This document shows, in pieces, positions 10,299-22,168 of a stretch of 64,000 nt of DNA. A program made the translations under genes and the position numbers. The DNA comes from Asterella californica (Eukaryota; Streptophyta; Marchantiopsida; Marchantiales; Aytoniaceae): positions 21,933,001 to 21,997,000 of the forward strand of contig JAYKYS010000008.1 of NCBI GenBank assembly GCA_036924285.1. The letters run 5' to 3'. Position 1 is the first letter of the stretch. Each line of letters opens with the position of its first letter. The notes below the pieces were generated by a model. The model searched no databases, was not told where the DNA came from, and worked only from the letters and a program-made list of their open reading frames with translations.

Positions 10299-11460
10299 AA
10301 GTCTCGGCACAGCTGCCAATGGTAGCCACGTTCTTATTTTGCTGCGCTTCGTGTATATAAAACGGTAGTTGCAACACTTTTTTGGATTTTCTTATCCTAT
10401 ACGGAACATCAGAGTAGGTTACAACTTAAACATTTGATTCAGGCCATCAATTCTTCCCGAGTTGGCCCACGAGTCGGCAGCATCACCCATTCGCTTCATT
10501 AGGGTGAAGTCGGCGAAACTCCTCTTCTGAGGAATGGGGTGAAGGACAAGGAGGACTTTACTGCATCGGTCAAATAGTTAGATGGGCTCTGTAGAAAGTA
10601 TGCATCTCACGTTGAGGAGTTCAGAGAGAACGCTGAATGTCTTCGTGCCTTGTACAGCTAGCTAGCCACTGCTTGAGTCAAGAGTTAGAGTCGGCCATCT
10701 GCTTGCACAGCGTTAATAGATAGGACAGACTTAGAAATCACTCGTTCAAGCTCCACCGAGAAGGTACATTACTGTGCCTGTCTGTGGCTTGAGCGCATTT
10801 TGTACAACAGTCAGATATATCCAGCAGCAGCAACATTCACTCGCAATACGAAGCGAAAGAACCACCCTCCCTTAGCCTTTGATTGGGTCAGACCTCTTCT
10901 TCGTGTTTTCTTGGGTTCTTTTCTCGATGAATGAATTTTGAATCTCGACTCTTTGAGCATTCTGAAAAATTTGAGTCTGTAAAAGCTCGTTTGTTCCTTC
11001 CGGGAGGGCCATCTCTGCCCTCTGCTAGCTCATGGAGGCTTGCGGGACTGACCACCACGAGCTTCAGGAACATATCCCGTCAGGTTCATCAACTGGACTG
11101 ACAATACTCGAGATGATTACTTATATATGTGCCATAGGATTAGCCCGCCATCGCTCTGAGCTTTCCGATTGCCCCCTGAAGGTGATGAGGTCTCAAGGGT
11201 CATGATGACTGTAATTGAACAGAAAGAAAGATAGTTTAGGTGGTCAAGTGCATCGAGGAACATTGTTGAGATTGTTGAATATGTTGGAAATATGGGTTTA
11301 ACCTCATTGGTGACTTGTCTGGTGAAACAAGAGGGATACCACCAACCTTTTTGTAAGATCATTGTCCACGAAGTCTTGCTAGTTTGGTTTTCCGCGGAAT
11401 GGTTTCGCAGTTTCGAAGCTGGTCTTGGGCGAGCAATGACTCTCCTCCTTTGGTTATGAT
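10299..11460. other. No supported gene
   Basis: Short frames only. Around 10540-10660 a stop-interrupted frame reads as a coiled-coil-like peptide (CRKYASHVEEFRENAE), possibly part of the same decayed locus as the preceding ORF. Nothing else is supported. Confidence 0.35.
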
Positions 11461-11499
11461 GTGCCAGCATGTTTAGACGAGCCAAACTCCTGCTGCTGA

Positions 11500-11890
11500 T
11501 CCAGCATCCACTGTTGAGTTCGTTATCACGTATGCAGATAGATAACTCTAGTGACTACTTTATCCGATCTCTAGTAGAGAATACTTTATCGTTAGGATGG
11601 TATTTCGTTTATATGAAACAGAGATTAGTATTACGCCGCAGAGTACACTAGTGGAGGTTTTGTTGAGCGCCAGGTAGCTTTCGTCGTTTGTTAGGAGAGG
11701 TAGTCCATCTATTACTCATCTCACAGAAGCTAGTGCTTGACTTACTCGAGGAGGTACCGCAACTCGATAGACATAGTGTTTCGAGGGTTTTCCTTTCTGC
11801 CATTTGTTCGGTGCTTTTCCTCTTGTATCCCGCGGTGGGGTCTTTCCCACTTGTCTGTTGTATTACTTTCTCTCTACTATCGAGGTAGAA
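11500..11890 (+). pseudogene. LINE 3' fragment (reverse-transcriptase C-terminal part)
   Basis: The encoded LLSSLSRMQIDNSS and LGWYFVYMKQRL segments parallel LLSSLARMQMKNSK and LGWYVAYVQQRI at about 15100-15200. Similarity continues into the 3' flank, where both copies have a pyrimidine-rich tail with TCCTTTCT and TTGTAT blocks. It is therefore a second, shorter copy of the 3' end of the LINE at 13.4-15.4 kb in the same orientation. A 5'-truncated copy is what target-primed reverse transcription commonly leaves. Confidence 0.6.
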
Positions 11891-12479
11891 AAGATGAGAA
11901 CATAAATGGATGAGAGAATGGGTTCATGTACGAACTCGATCCTTCACTAGCCAATAATGAAAGCAAAATGTGATGGGCCCCTTCCATAATGATTTCGTAA
12001 AGTCTCAGCACCTTGAGCTGCAATCTCGTATTGTAGGAATGCTATAGAATCCTAGTAAACACGGTTTTATCCTTCTCTCTTCACTGGAAACGAGGAATGA
12101 AGACCAAAGATTGACCACGATGATGATTAGCTTGTTGGCAGCCCCATCCGTCCGTTTCCGGCGCGGCGTGGGGCCGAAGCTTCTTCCATGCAGGGGCAGC
12201 AGCATTCGGCTGCTTGATTCATGGCTGAAACTGCAGCATCATGGCTGCAGGCGGACGAGAATGTGTCTGTGAGATCCAGCCAAACGTGGACGATAGTTTA
12301 GTATCATTCCTCTTCTGGAGACCAGCAGCACATTCCATTTATGACTTTGTTTGGAGCTCTCCCGATATATTCTCGTAAAGAGCCCTAGCCCTTTCCGTAA
12401 AACTTACATCACCGCAATATGTAGTCTCTCCAAGTCTCCGCGTGTGATGGTTTGCAAGAATGCTTTAGACTATTATTCA

Positions 12480-13240
12480 GTCTATGCGTCTTCTTTGTCT
12501 TTACTTCGACTAGTGGAGACAATCATGAAAGGCATGCATAGTCACCTCTTCCAAATTAGGAAGAGGGGAATATCCAAAGAGTTATAATTTATCACGTAAC
12601 ACTTTCGGTGGGAAAGATTAGATGATAAATTAAAGTTTATGGAAAATTTATTTGTTTATAGGACTGGAAGGAAGACTTATGGCTCCTGAAGCGCGTTTTC
12701 ACGTATAATACTTATGGGATATGTCCAAAATCTGCAGCATGTACTTCACATGTCACATATATATTTAGATTATAATAAATTTTAAAAAATATAAATGTTT
12801 TATTATATAATATTTAATTAACATGTTATGTATAGACATGATCATCGACATGTACTGTCCGGTCCTCATAATACTTTCCTGTCAAACGGCAGTCTGAGAA
12901 TTTTTTTCCATTTTCTTCGCTATCTGGTCTTCATTGTACTGTCTTGCCAAATGGCTATCTGAGATTTTCCTGCATTTATCTCACTTGTCGTTTTCTTTCT
13001 CTCAGCCAAAAGAGGACTTTGGATGCATATCATATTTATCACCTCTTCGGAGTTCAGAAGAGGGGAAATATGCATGTTCATTTAATTTAATACCTAACTC
13101 TTCCGACAAAAAGAGTTAGGTAGTAAATTAAACGTCTGAGTAAATTGATGTATTCATGAGTATAGCTTCCCGGTCTTGTAACTTCTGAAGCGCGAGAGTC
13201 GAGTCAACACTTATGGTTTTTCTTCTGTTCTTCCGTGTTT
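12480..13240. repeat. Two tandem copies of a hairpin-bearing repeat
   Basis: Two related units occupy about 12490-12740 and 12960-13240. They share, in order, a hairpin around CACCTCTTC and GAAGAGGGGAA, a second hairpin, and the block CTGAAGCGCG followed by ACTTATGG. In the second unit the first hairpin has nested stems (outer 13023-13030/13068-13075, inner 13042-13048/13057-13063). Its second hairpin has 22-nt arms (13081-13102/13111-13132, one mismatch, 8-nt loop). No protein is encoded. Similar small hairpins recur at 55-57 kb. Confidence 0.6.
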
Positions 13241-13399
13241 CCAGGCATTTATAGAGTTTTTTAATTCTTTACATCTACTTCGTATATAACACTTATATAT
13301 TTTTTGCTTAACACTTATATATTTTCTTGATAACAATAAATGAACAAAATTTCTCAGAAGCTAATCGAGCATGCATATTCATTGTTAGTGGTCAAACGT

Positions 13400-15347
13400 T
13401 GAGGAGATCATTCCCTTGTTTTGAGACAGCCCAACGTTCCATTTATGCTTTGGGATCCAATTCATCAATTTTCCGTTAGAATGATGCATGAAAAAGCATG
13501 GAAAACCGTAGCGATCCAACCATCGAACAAATCAGTCCATGTGCATCTGCAGAAGAAGACTCCCTAGATTATTTTCACGGTTTTTCAGTGCAGGAGGTGG
13601 AGGTCATATTATCCAAGATAGGTACTAGACAAGGTGATCCTCTATGAGGTTCATTTTTCGTTATTGTTCATTTTAGAGCCTTGCTAAAGATGGCGACTCT
13701 TCATCCAGATTGTCTGATTCTTTCTTTACAAGACGATACTCATATTGTGAGATCCATTCTTTTTGTAGGATAAATATTCAAGGATCTTCGAGCGGAGCTT
13801 TTGACCACTGATTTATCGTTAGAGAGACCAAGTGTCGAGTTTGATCTCCTTCTAGTTTGGATTTTTCTTTCATCACCTCGGAGGACTTTTTACTCTTCAT
13901 GATTGCATTAGAGTCTTGGGCACCTTTTTTGGTTCACCCAAGTTTATATCCTCTTCTTAGAGGAGCATGTATTAGAACAAGGTCGTTTGGCTCCTCTCTT
14001 ATCACGACTTGAGGACTCTCATATTACATTCTTCATTTTATCTTCTTCTTTTGCGAAGAGACAATCATTTCTGCAACGATGTGTACCACCTACTTCTACT
14101 TTCCTCGACAATTTGGAGCGGTTTGATCAAGACTTGTTGACGACTTTTGCAGATATTCTGGGACCAGGAGCTTTTCTTTGTCTAGAGGGAGAGTTGACGA
14201 AGGAGCAGGATACTTGGCCTCGTAGACATGATGGGGTAGGCCTCTTAGCCTCTAGGGTTTCTGTCCCTTTGGCTTTCTTGAGCAGTTGGGCTCTAGTCGC
14301 ATTACATTTCTACGTACATCATGTTCCACTATTGCGAGAGTTTGTTCTGCATATAGAGGATGGGTCTTTCTCCTATATGTATCATTACATCAATGCAGAG
14401 ATGATTTACCTACTTTGGTTCAGTCCCTCTTATCTCTTTTTGATGTCAATGCTAGAGATGAGATGTATTCTCTCCAAAGGACACTCAGCCGTAGTTTCTA
14501 TTTGCATCTAGTCTTTGCTCGTCTCTATCAGATGGACTTTCCGATCATATTACCACTCGTCACCGTTCTTGTGCGGGTTCAAGTGCATGTGCTTGACTTT
14601 CTGTCAAGTCTTCCTGCCCTCGACTACGCATCGCACCTTCAGCTTACATTATAGCGATGCTATGCGATTTGATCTCCCTCAGTCTTTGATCGCATGTATT
14701 TTGAGGTGTAGATGTGGCCAAGCTATCTTTGTTACAAGAAGACATCTTTTTTTATGTACACATGGAAGAGAAATCATTACAGAGCATGACACCATTCGAG
14801 ACACTATACTTTTTCTCATGAGAGAGATGCGTCTCCATATGAGAAAGGAGGTTAAGGGTCTCCTTTCCTTCTCCTCCATAGATTCTTCTCGACGGCGGAT
14901 TAATTTTTATATTTCAGCCATGAGGGAGTGACGGATGTGGTTATTGTGGATCAGATGGCTGACTCCTATGTTTGTCAGATGATACTTACTTCAAGACATG
15001 CAACTTCTTTGACGGCTGAGCGGAATATCCGAGATTCTGTGAGGTTTTTCTCTCCTGCGATTAAGATCTTCGGATGTCTTCAGCCAAAGTTTACTGACCT
15101 GTTGAGTTCATTAGCACGTATGCAGATGAAAAACTCTAAGAAGACTATCATACTTTTAGGATGGTATGTCGCTTATGTGCAACAACGAATCAGTATAGCA
15201 TTGCAGAGAGCGTTAGCAGAGACTTTGCAGAAGAGAGTCAAAGCGCTTTCATCGTTCATTAAGAAAAGTGGTACATATGTTACTCAGCTCATGAAGACTA
15301 GAACCTCTTTATTTGAAAAAGTTGCACCTTCAGGTAGATATAACTAG
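13400..15347 (+). pseudogene. Decayed LINE (non-LTR) reverse transcriptase
   Basis: Frame 1 carries GTRQGDPL (13621-13644), a reverse-transcriptase palm motif, and LQDDTHIV, where LQDD stands for the usual xxDD catalytic box (the two Asp at 13732-13737). It then runs through a thumb-like region ending RRHDGVGLLASRV and a Cys/His cluster CRCGQ...GRHLFLC typical of the C-terminus of such ORF2 proteins. A TGA follows DPL, a TAG lies at 14509-14511, and a frameshift near 14928 moves the final segment (VTDVVIVDQM to QRISIALQRAL) to frame 3. Similar C-terminal regions are known to me from LINE-like reverse transcriptases in bryophytes. The element is 5'-truncated, with no endonuclease domain in sight, and is inactive as written. 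Confidence 0.75.
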
Positions 15348-16324
15348 TGTTAGGAGTCCTTTCTTTTTCCTCTTTCTGTCTAGTGTTCCTCACCTTGTAT
15401 ATCACGATGAGGTTTTTCTCACCTTTCTGGTACGTTATTTCCCTTTTCTTTTTCCTAGATCACATTCCATGTCAACGACGACGAGTGGGGGATCAACGAG
15501 TACACCACCATGAAGAAAACGGGAAAATTCTTCCTTTTTCTGGCCACATATCTAGCGAGATACAGGAAGCTACCCCGTAAAAAGGTACAACCGCCACCAG
15601 ATTTTCGGCATGAAGAAACCCAACCTGGTGCTCATTGCCATACCTACCATACACGATAAGCATAAATAAACAAGAAGGAAAGGGAGTCAACCGAAACTGG
15701 TGCACGCGTCTATCTTTCACCTTGGATGTGGATTGTTTCGGGATCAGTGAGACTTTGTTTGATGTGTACTCCAGCCAGCATGAACGTTCCATAACTTTGG
15801 TCTGGCCTTTGTGAAAGACCGGAGCATTTTTGTCAATGATGTTTAACGGTTCGACGCCTGGACTCAAAATGGTAGTGGCGGTGGAGTTTGGGAGCGAAGT
15901 TATGTCCAAGAGGATGGGAGGAAAGCGTCACGCAGAAGTCGCCAGAGAAATTCTACGCACCAAGATTGGAGGAAAGGCTCACACAGAAGTCGCTTGCTCC
16001 ATGAAGCCGCGCCAAGCAACGGACTTCTTGGACGTTCAGCTCGTGCGAACGTTTTGCTCTGTTGGAAGAGCTCTCGGCGATCGCATTAGCTAGTGTTAGG
16101 AAACTTGTGCCATATGCAACCTACTGGAGCCGAGGCGGAACTTCCTTCTTAGTTCTGTTTCTCAATCTTAATTTTTTATTTGCGTTCGAGGGCGCTCTTC
16201 TCGTTGGACACTGGCATCTGCTCTCGCGGCAAGAGCGTCCAAGATCCGTGAATTCTGTCGTAGACTTGGATTTCTTGCTCAAGGTGTGAGGAGTAGTGTG
16301 CTTATAGAAGGGAAGGATCGATCG
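15348..16324. other. LINE flank and short repeated-peptide frame
   Basis: After the LINE end there are overlapping open frames on both strands. On the plus strand a short frame holds two copies of a GGK.H.EVA peptide at about 15905-15995, a direct repeat of about 50 bp. The minus-strand frame at 15493-15909 is 138 codons long but starts at a non-ATG and has no recognisable motif. I call no gene here. Confidence 0.3.
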
Positions 16325-17410
16325 ATGGCAAGTTTAGGTTCGTTGTCCCACCCGGGGAGTTTCTCCGACGACGAGATTCTTGTTTCTGTTGTGGGGTTTT
16401 CCCACGGCCATCATCGTCATCACGGCCGCGATCACCACCACCACCACCACCACCGTCACCATCACCATCACGAGCGCAGGCACGGCCACCATCAAGAACG
16501 TGTTGGTGAACGATCTCGCCCCTCAAATGTTCCCGGTGGAATACCGAGTGTCGACCTCGGTGATCTTCGATGGCCTCGCGACTACAATGATCGTCGGAAC
16601 CATGAACACCATCGCCAACTGGACCAAGAGACTGGCGTGTACAGCCACCGTCGTGATGGACGAGAAGTTAACAGATTTTCAAGACTCAAGAACCCTGTTC
16701 TTCGTCGCCTAGCTCATCGCGCTGGGCACTTGAAGCAAGAAATGCGATTTCGTGCTCTGCTTCGACGCCATGGAGGTCGGGATCAACGAGGACTAGCAGT
16801 TGAGGGCAGAGATGAGTTCCCTAGCCACTTGCTGGAGGACGGGCAGGATATGATCGGGCCGGAAGCGAGAGCAGCGGATACTTCTACATTTCTGAACCAT
16901 GTCGATCAGGCACTGCGCAGGATCAGTGATAGAGGGTGGTCTCGCCCGTCAGGAGCTGCAGTTATAGCTGCAGAGCAGTCAGCTGCTCATTTTCCACTGC
17001 AGCTTCCGCTCACCCGCAGGCATGGCCGCAAGCGCAAGCATCAGCATCAGCATCCTCGCCATCATCAGCATCACCGTAATTGCCCCTATCGAATTTATGG
17101 ATTGAGTGCGCCATCTTACGAGATGTGCTCGTGCCAACGAGTGTCACAACGGCCTGCAGATCGTTTCGAATCCGGACCAGAAGCTCAAGCCGCGGTCTCG
17201 GCTGGACCATCTTCGACATATTTGGAGATGCTGGCACAGTGTTTGATTGACTACCCTGAAGCTGGACCTTCGGCGGCATATGAAGGGAAGCTAGCGGAAT
17301 GCTTGAGTGTGAACGACGAGGCTGGACCTTCGGCGACGTATGAAGAGAAGCTGGCGGAGCGTTTGATGGATAGCCCCGAACCTGAAGCTCGTGAGGATAA
17401 ACGGGAGTGA
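16325..17410 (+). CDS. Hypothetical His-rich protein, 361 aa
   Basis: This is a long open frame from ATG to TGA, well above chance for this base composition. Residues about 35-65 are a His-rich low-complexity tract coded by CAC/CAT runs. A second His-rich patch (HQHQHPRHHQHH) lies near residue 250, followed by CPYRIYGLS and a CSC motif. The C-terminus holds three imperfect repeats of about 25 residues, each with AGPS(S/A)(T/A)Y followed by a LA(Q/E)(C/R)L core and an acidic tail. His clusters can bind metal ions, but no family is recognised. A Thr-rich reading of the same DNA is also open in another frame at 16380-16712. That weakens the coding case for the N-terminal half but not for the C-terminal repeats. 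Confidence 0.4.
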   Translation: MASLGSLSHPGSFSDDEILVSVVGFSHGHHRHHGRDHHHHHHHRHHHHHERRHGHHQERVGERSRPSNVPGGIPSVDLGDLRWPRDYNDRRNHEHHRQLDQETGVYSHRRDGREVNRFSRLKNPVLRRLAHRAGHLKQEMRFRALLRRHGGRDQRGLAVEGRDEFPSHLLEDGQDMIGPEARAADTSTFLNHVDQALRRISDRGWSRPSGAAVIAAEQSAAHFPLQLPLTRRHGRKRKHQHQHPRHHQHHRNCPYRIYGLSAPSYEMCSCQRVSQRPADRFESGPEAQAAVSAGPSSTYLEMLAQCLIDYPEAGPSAAYEGKLAECLSVNDEAGPSATYEEKLAERLMDSPEPEAREDKRE

Positions 17411-18469
17411 ATAGAAGCTGAAAGAGTTGTGTGCTCGCAGACCCTGAAGACCTAATCGAATTGAACGAGGTTTTTGGTGATATCGCCTCACACGCGTTGT
17501 CCAGTCTCAGGGCCGCTTGAGGGACTTGCCTTCGTACTTTCTCGCTGGAGGTCGTGATTCCGTTTGTTCTGGGCTAGTGAAAAACCTGTACATTCTGTCA
17601 AAGCTATGGATATCTTGTAGCTGTGACATTCCTTTTTCTTGGCACTGATGACTTCCTACCAGCTCGCTGTTGAGCTGAAGATTAGTTGCGTTTCGTTTAT
17701 GAATACAAAAGCTGTTCGAACGTCCCACAAATGTTGGGAGTGATGTAAATTGTTCACTTTTCACTCAAATTAAACACGCGAGATGACATAGTCACGAACC
17801 ACTTTATAAACATATGGTGAAACTTTGCGCTCAACTTCCGTGTGTTGAGATGTTTGTATGAAGCACTTTCTGCATGATTACTTCCTCGTTTACTGCAACT
17901 GTATCTGTGAACAGTCTCGGATTCTTGCAGAGTTTTGCTTGTGCTATCTTGGTCCATAGTTTGTACATCTCAGCCGTCTTATGGGTTTGTTTGCCTTCGA
18001 AGTCTGGAGTTTATGATCAGGACCAGCAAAGATAATGGGGTGTAGTGACTGTTTGGATCTCAGCTTGGATCTGCTCGTCCGATTGGGAAGTTTCGCAAAG
18101 ACGAGAAGGGGGAAATATTATCCACATATTCCAGAAAGAGAGTGTACCTCTTCATTTCTGTAGCAGATCTGCCCTCCGCTCTCAAAACAGGCGACGTCTG
18201 TCATGTGCTGAGAACTGGTTATGTTGGAAGAAAAATCACCTCTAAATCGTCTCTTCTCGCCTTAGCTTTCTATTGTTTATCTTGTGTTCTGAGTGTTGGT
18301 CGTACGGTACACAACTGTCTGTCTACTTTTGCTGTGAGGCGCCTGCACACCAGTCAAGGTTGGCGCTGCGAACAGCGTCACGGTCAGACGCAGTAGTAAC
18401 CAAATCTGGTTTTTGACGATGATTGTCTGCTAGCAGAATTGTGTCCCCTGGGGGTTTGTTGAATGGTTA

Positions 18470-18664
18470 CTACCCTTTCCAACTGGAGGTAAGTCTAGGC
18501 TCAAGGCCCCGTATCGCCTCGGCCGATACTGACGGACTTCTCTTGTGTGCCTCGGCCTGTGCCTGAGGATTAGCGAGACCCGAGGGCTGCAGAGGCACGG
18601 CAGAGAGCGAAGAGGAAAAAGCAACAACCGGTACAAAGATAAAAACTGCTGGCACAATGAACAT
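18470..18664 (-). CDS. Small ORF with signal-peptide-like N-terminus, 64 aa
   Basis: The ATG at 18664 opens a frame beginning MFIVPAVFIFVPVVAF, a hydrophobic stretch ending near SSSLSA, which looks like a secretory signal peptide. The remaining 40 or so residues are polar and Ser/Pro-rich and end RLTSSWKG. I see no CLE, RALF, CEP or PSY signature. Another 80-codon frame overlaps on the same strand, so this could be chance. Confidence 0.2.
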   Translation of the reverse strand: MFIVPAVFIFVPVVAFSSSLSAVPLQPSGLANPQAQAEAHKRSPSVSAEAIRGLEPRLTSSWKG

Positions 18665-19489
18665 TTTAACACGTGACCAAATAATCACAGCTGATCCAGG
18701 CGAGTGGTGGGCAAAGATGGCGGAGTTCATCTGACTGTAAAATGAAGAATCCTTAATCTTCAGGAGACACTTGGAATGGGATTAGTGTCGGCCTTTCAGG
18801 AACTAAGGCTCAGAAAGCAAAAAACGTTGAGAAGTAGACACAAAGATTGGGCACGGTTACGTTTCGCAAAAGTTTGTGCCACTGACGTCCGAACTGTGAG
18901 TGCATGTCGACAGTGACATGCATGATCACTCCCTCCTAGCTCATAATATCTTTTCCTCGTTTCCTACAGTGAATCGAACCTCGTGTTTTCCTCGCGCTTG
19001 GTGGTATCCTTCGGTGCACCTGCGAACACGAGTATTGTTCGCTCTTAGTTCCATGCTGATGCTGCGTTTGTTGAACAGTGGATCACAGAAAACGGGCTGC
19101 AAGCAAGATATCCGTCGGTTGTGCATACCAATGTAGCATCGAGGTGTTAAACTGTGAGCTGGACCATAAGGAGCATGATAAAGTCTCCTTGCTTGGGTCG
19201 TCTGGCTTCAACAGTGCCAACTGACTTCTTAGACGTTTTGGAGTCGAGGAACTTCACAGACTGACTGATTCATAATGACGTCTGCTTGCTAATGATTGTC
19301 ATTGCTTCTGCAGGCTCAGTTGAATGAACACTCGATTAGCGTGACAGTATACTGGAGCTGCACAGTTATAGGGACCGGTGAAATGGCCATGAGTTTTTGG
19401 GGGTGCTCGTGGTCATGGTCATGGTCAGTCCCGGTGCTTTTATATATCATTGACTACCAAAGTAAGTCAGCGGATGGTCGAGTATCTGT

Positions 19490-20347
19490 CGATGGATGAC
19501 TCAGATGATGCCACAACCCAGGAAATGTGATGGATTATTGCAACAGATCCTCGTACAGCTCAAGCTCAACCAAAGTGACAGTGGAATATCATACGGTGAG
19601 AGTTTCATGCAGAGATCAATCATGTCATATAGCAGGTTCTGGAAGCGAGTACTTTACATCTCACTCAACTTGCTCCACTGATCATGAGTCTTTGTAAGCA
19701 GCGAGCTCTAAATCCAGGCACAAAGCTGCAGAACTGGGAACTGGAGTATTGCAGAACCATCCGAGAGCACTTGGAGTATAAAGCACCTTCGACTACAGTA
19801 AAAGCTCTACTCAGTATTAGTTTCTTTGAGGACTTGTGGTGCTGACTTCCTAGGCGACCATTCATCCATTGGCAAGCTTTCTGTTTCAGTTCTCACTAAA
19901 AGTTCTCTTTCAACCGATCATGCACTCCACGAGGAATGTACTCCCTGAGGCACAGGAGTGTCTGGTTTTTGTCCGGCTTTTCCTGGAGAAATCTCACCAA
20001 TCGGAGCAGATACAACACCGGTGTGTCCAGAAGATCAGGCCATGCAAAACCTAAGGAGGTTCGTTTCACAGTGTCTGGATCCAGGTGAGTGTAGTAAACA
20101 ACGATGTGATCTAGCCTGTGGGATAGATACGCTTCCAGTAGGATCATCATTTTTAGAACTCTTGCTTCCAAGACCTCGTACGCCCCTCTTGAGCTCAAGG
20201 ATACTCGTTCGTTCCAAGCGTTTCGACAGTCACCTTCGTCGATTTTGGCGCTGCAAACATTCTCCTTTACGGTCTAACACCACCATGAACCTTCTGCTAG
20301 ACATGCATGAATCATCAGTCTTGAAAGGAGATTCCATGATCATCTAG
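19490..20347 (+). pseudogene. Stop-interrupted coding-like stretch
   Basis: A frame reading TTQEM*WIIATDPRTAQAQPK*QWNIIR then LQNWELEYCRTIREHLEY is interrupted repeatedly by TGA. Three of these stops (two next to TGG) could be mutated tryptophan codons. Downstream the frame shifts to a 129-codon open frame (19958-20347) containing CPEDQAMQNLRRF. I recognise no family, so a decayed transposon or host gene remnant is the best description. Confidence 0.25.
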
Positions 20348-22168
20348 GCTTCACCATCCGATAGGGAGTCCTGCGCCTTCTGCTTTTAGTCCAGAAGTTG
20401 AACAACTCCAGTATAATTCTCGTTCAGGAGCAAGCTCTACGATGGTGTCCAAATGTATCGTTCGACTCCAGGAGCTATATGGTCAATGTTTGTTGCAATG
20501 CGTTGGAGTCGCCATTTCGAACAGTAATTCTCGTGATACGTTGGGTCTAGCGTTCTTTTGATGATACTCCATAACGAAACAAAGTTTCCCAAAGAAAGAA
20601 AAGAAAAACTCAATTTCTTATCCTCCATGACGAAACAGACTCACCCAAGAAACAAACTCAAAAAGTAAGAATTTAATAGAAGTGCGATCAGGTCTGGAGC
20701 ATCAGTCATGATTATACACATAAAAGAAAAAGAATGGGGGTATATAAAGCTCTAGTCATCAGGCTGACACTTTTGTCGATCCGTGTAGCAAACTGCCAGG
20801 GGGCAGAAAGAAAGAGCCCACGTAGACTGTATTCGGGTGCTACTAGGGCTTGGTTTCTCTGCTATGCTGCAGCCAAGTTTCTGTGCAGTCTCGCTGCCTT
20901 GCCTTGCCTTGTCTTGCCGTGCCTTCGCCTCGTTTCTGTGTAGTTGCTGCAGCTTCAGCATATCGTATGTGGCTTTCGATTTTTGCACTGTGTGCTTTTA
21001 ATCCAATGCTTTTTTCTGCAGATGTTATTTTCTTGTTTTTTGACTATCGAAGGCATTAGGACTTTCTGCTGCATTTTCTGACAACGTTAGATCAGAGTTC
21101 TGACATACAACTTTGATTCTTCGACCTAGCAGCTGACTACTGCTTGCTCTCAACTCCTTCAGCTCCAGCAATTTCTGCCGTTCCTTGCCTCGCATATATC
21201 GTTTGTCCTTCACACTATGTTCGTCGTTGGTGCGAGTTCGTTCTTGATTCGCTATTGCTTCTTTTGTCACTTTTGCGGTTGAGGGCGTTTGTTTACTTAT
21301 GGCATCGATTGGTCCGCTTTCTGTCGGTGCTCCTTGTGGATTCTACCTCAGTTTGAAATATTTTGTAAGGTTCTTTTCAGATATTTGTTATTACATTTCG
21401 CGCGAAGACTCAAAGATACAAACATCCATTATCTCGCATGTTGGCCATTCCACATCGTGCAGAGTACGCGTTCGGGGGCAGCTAAGTCCACAGCTGAAGG
21501 TAGGTGGTTTCGAACTTTGCCTGAGCTGAAGAGATCCTAAGAAACAATGTCCCATAGAACGCAGGAAATCTTGACAGCAAACATGGAAAGAGAACTACTA
21601 CCACTGGTCTTAAAGGGGGGACTAGGGAAAAGGTTGAAATTCATTAAGGAAGCTGTTCAAGGAAGGAACCTTGAGACAACATTAGAACATTCAGCAATCA
21701 GCATCGGCAGAATTGTACAATCTCCAGCGTCCTGTACATGAAAATCATGGAGTTGCTCCTGAGATGTTTCCAAGCTTGACCGTTACAAGGCTTTTGCACG
21801 CTGCTAGCCTCCTGTTTCCTTAACACTTATTCAGAGGAAGACATGATTCAAGTCGAGCCGTACACTTCCATTCAAGCCGACATACGAGGACAGTGACCTA
21901 CGAACTGCAAACCTCTTTTGACGTCTGTGAAGAGCCGTCGAACGAAGCAATAATCGTAAACGTTTCTCCTGGCTTTATCCTTGACTAAATCTGAGCGGGG
22001 TTGTGTGACATCAGCTCAGCTTTTCATAGCCGGTTCTCGTCAATAACTGAAACTTCATTAGCAACTATTCCTATATACAACAATCTATGAACACGGTTCA
22101 CCCCGTTCCAGTTCACCTGCGTTTGACCACACCGTTGAAGAAGAGAGAAAGAAAGAAGAAGCAAACTC

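Larger units (their letters stand above)
17411..22168. other. Gene-poor stretch with decayed coding fragments
   Basis: Apart from the small ORF at 18470-18664 and the stop-interrupted frame at about 19490-20350, nothing is supported. There are short direct repeats of GGTCAT (about 19411-19427) and CCTTG (about 20895-20924). The many short open frames show no splice-bounded or family-level signal. Confidence 0.4.

Noticed and set aside
15493..15909. 138-codon minus-strand open frame
   Set aside because: It starts at TTG, overlaps frames on the other strand in the LINE flank and shows no recognisable motif.
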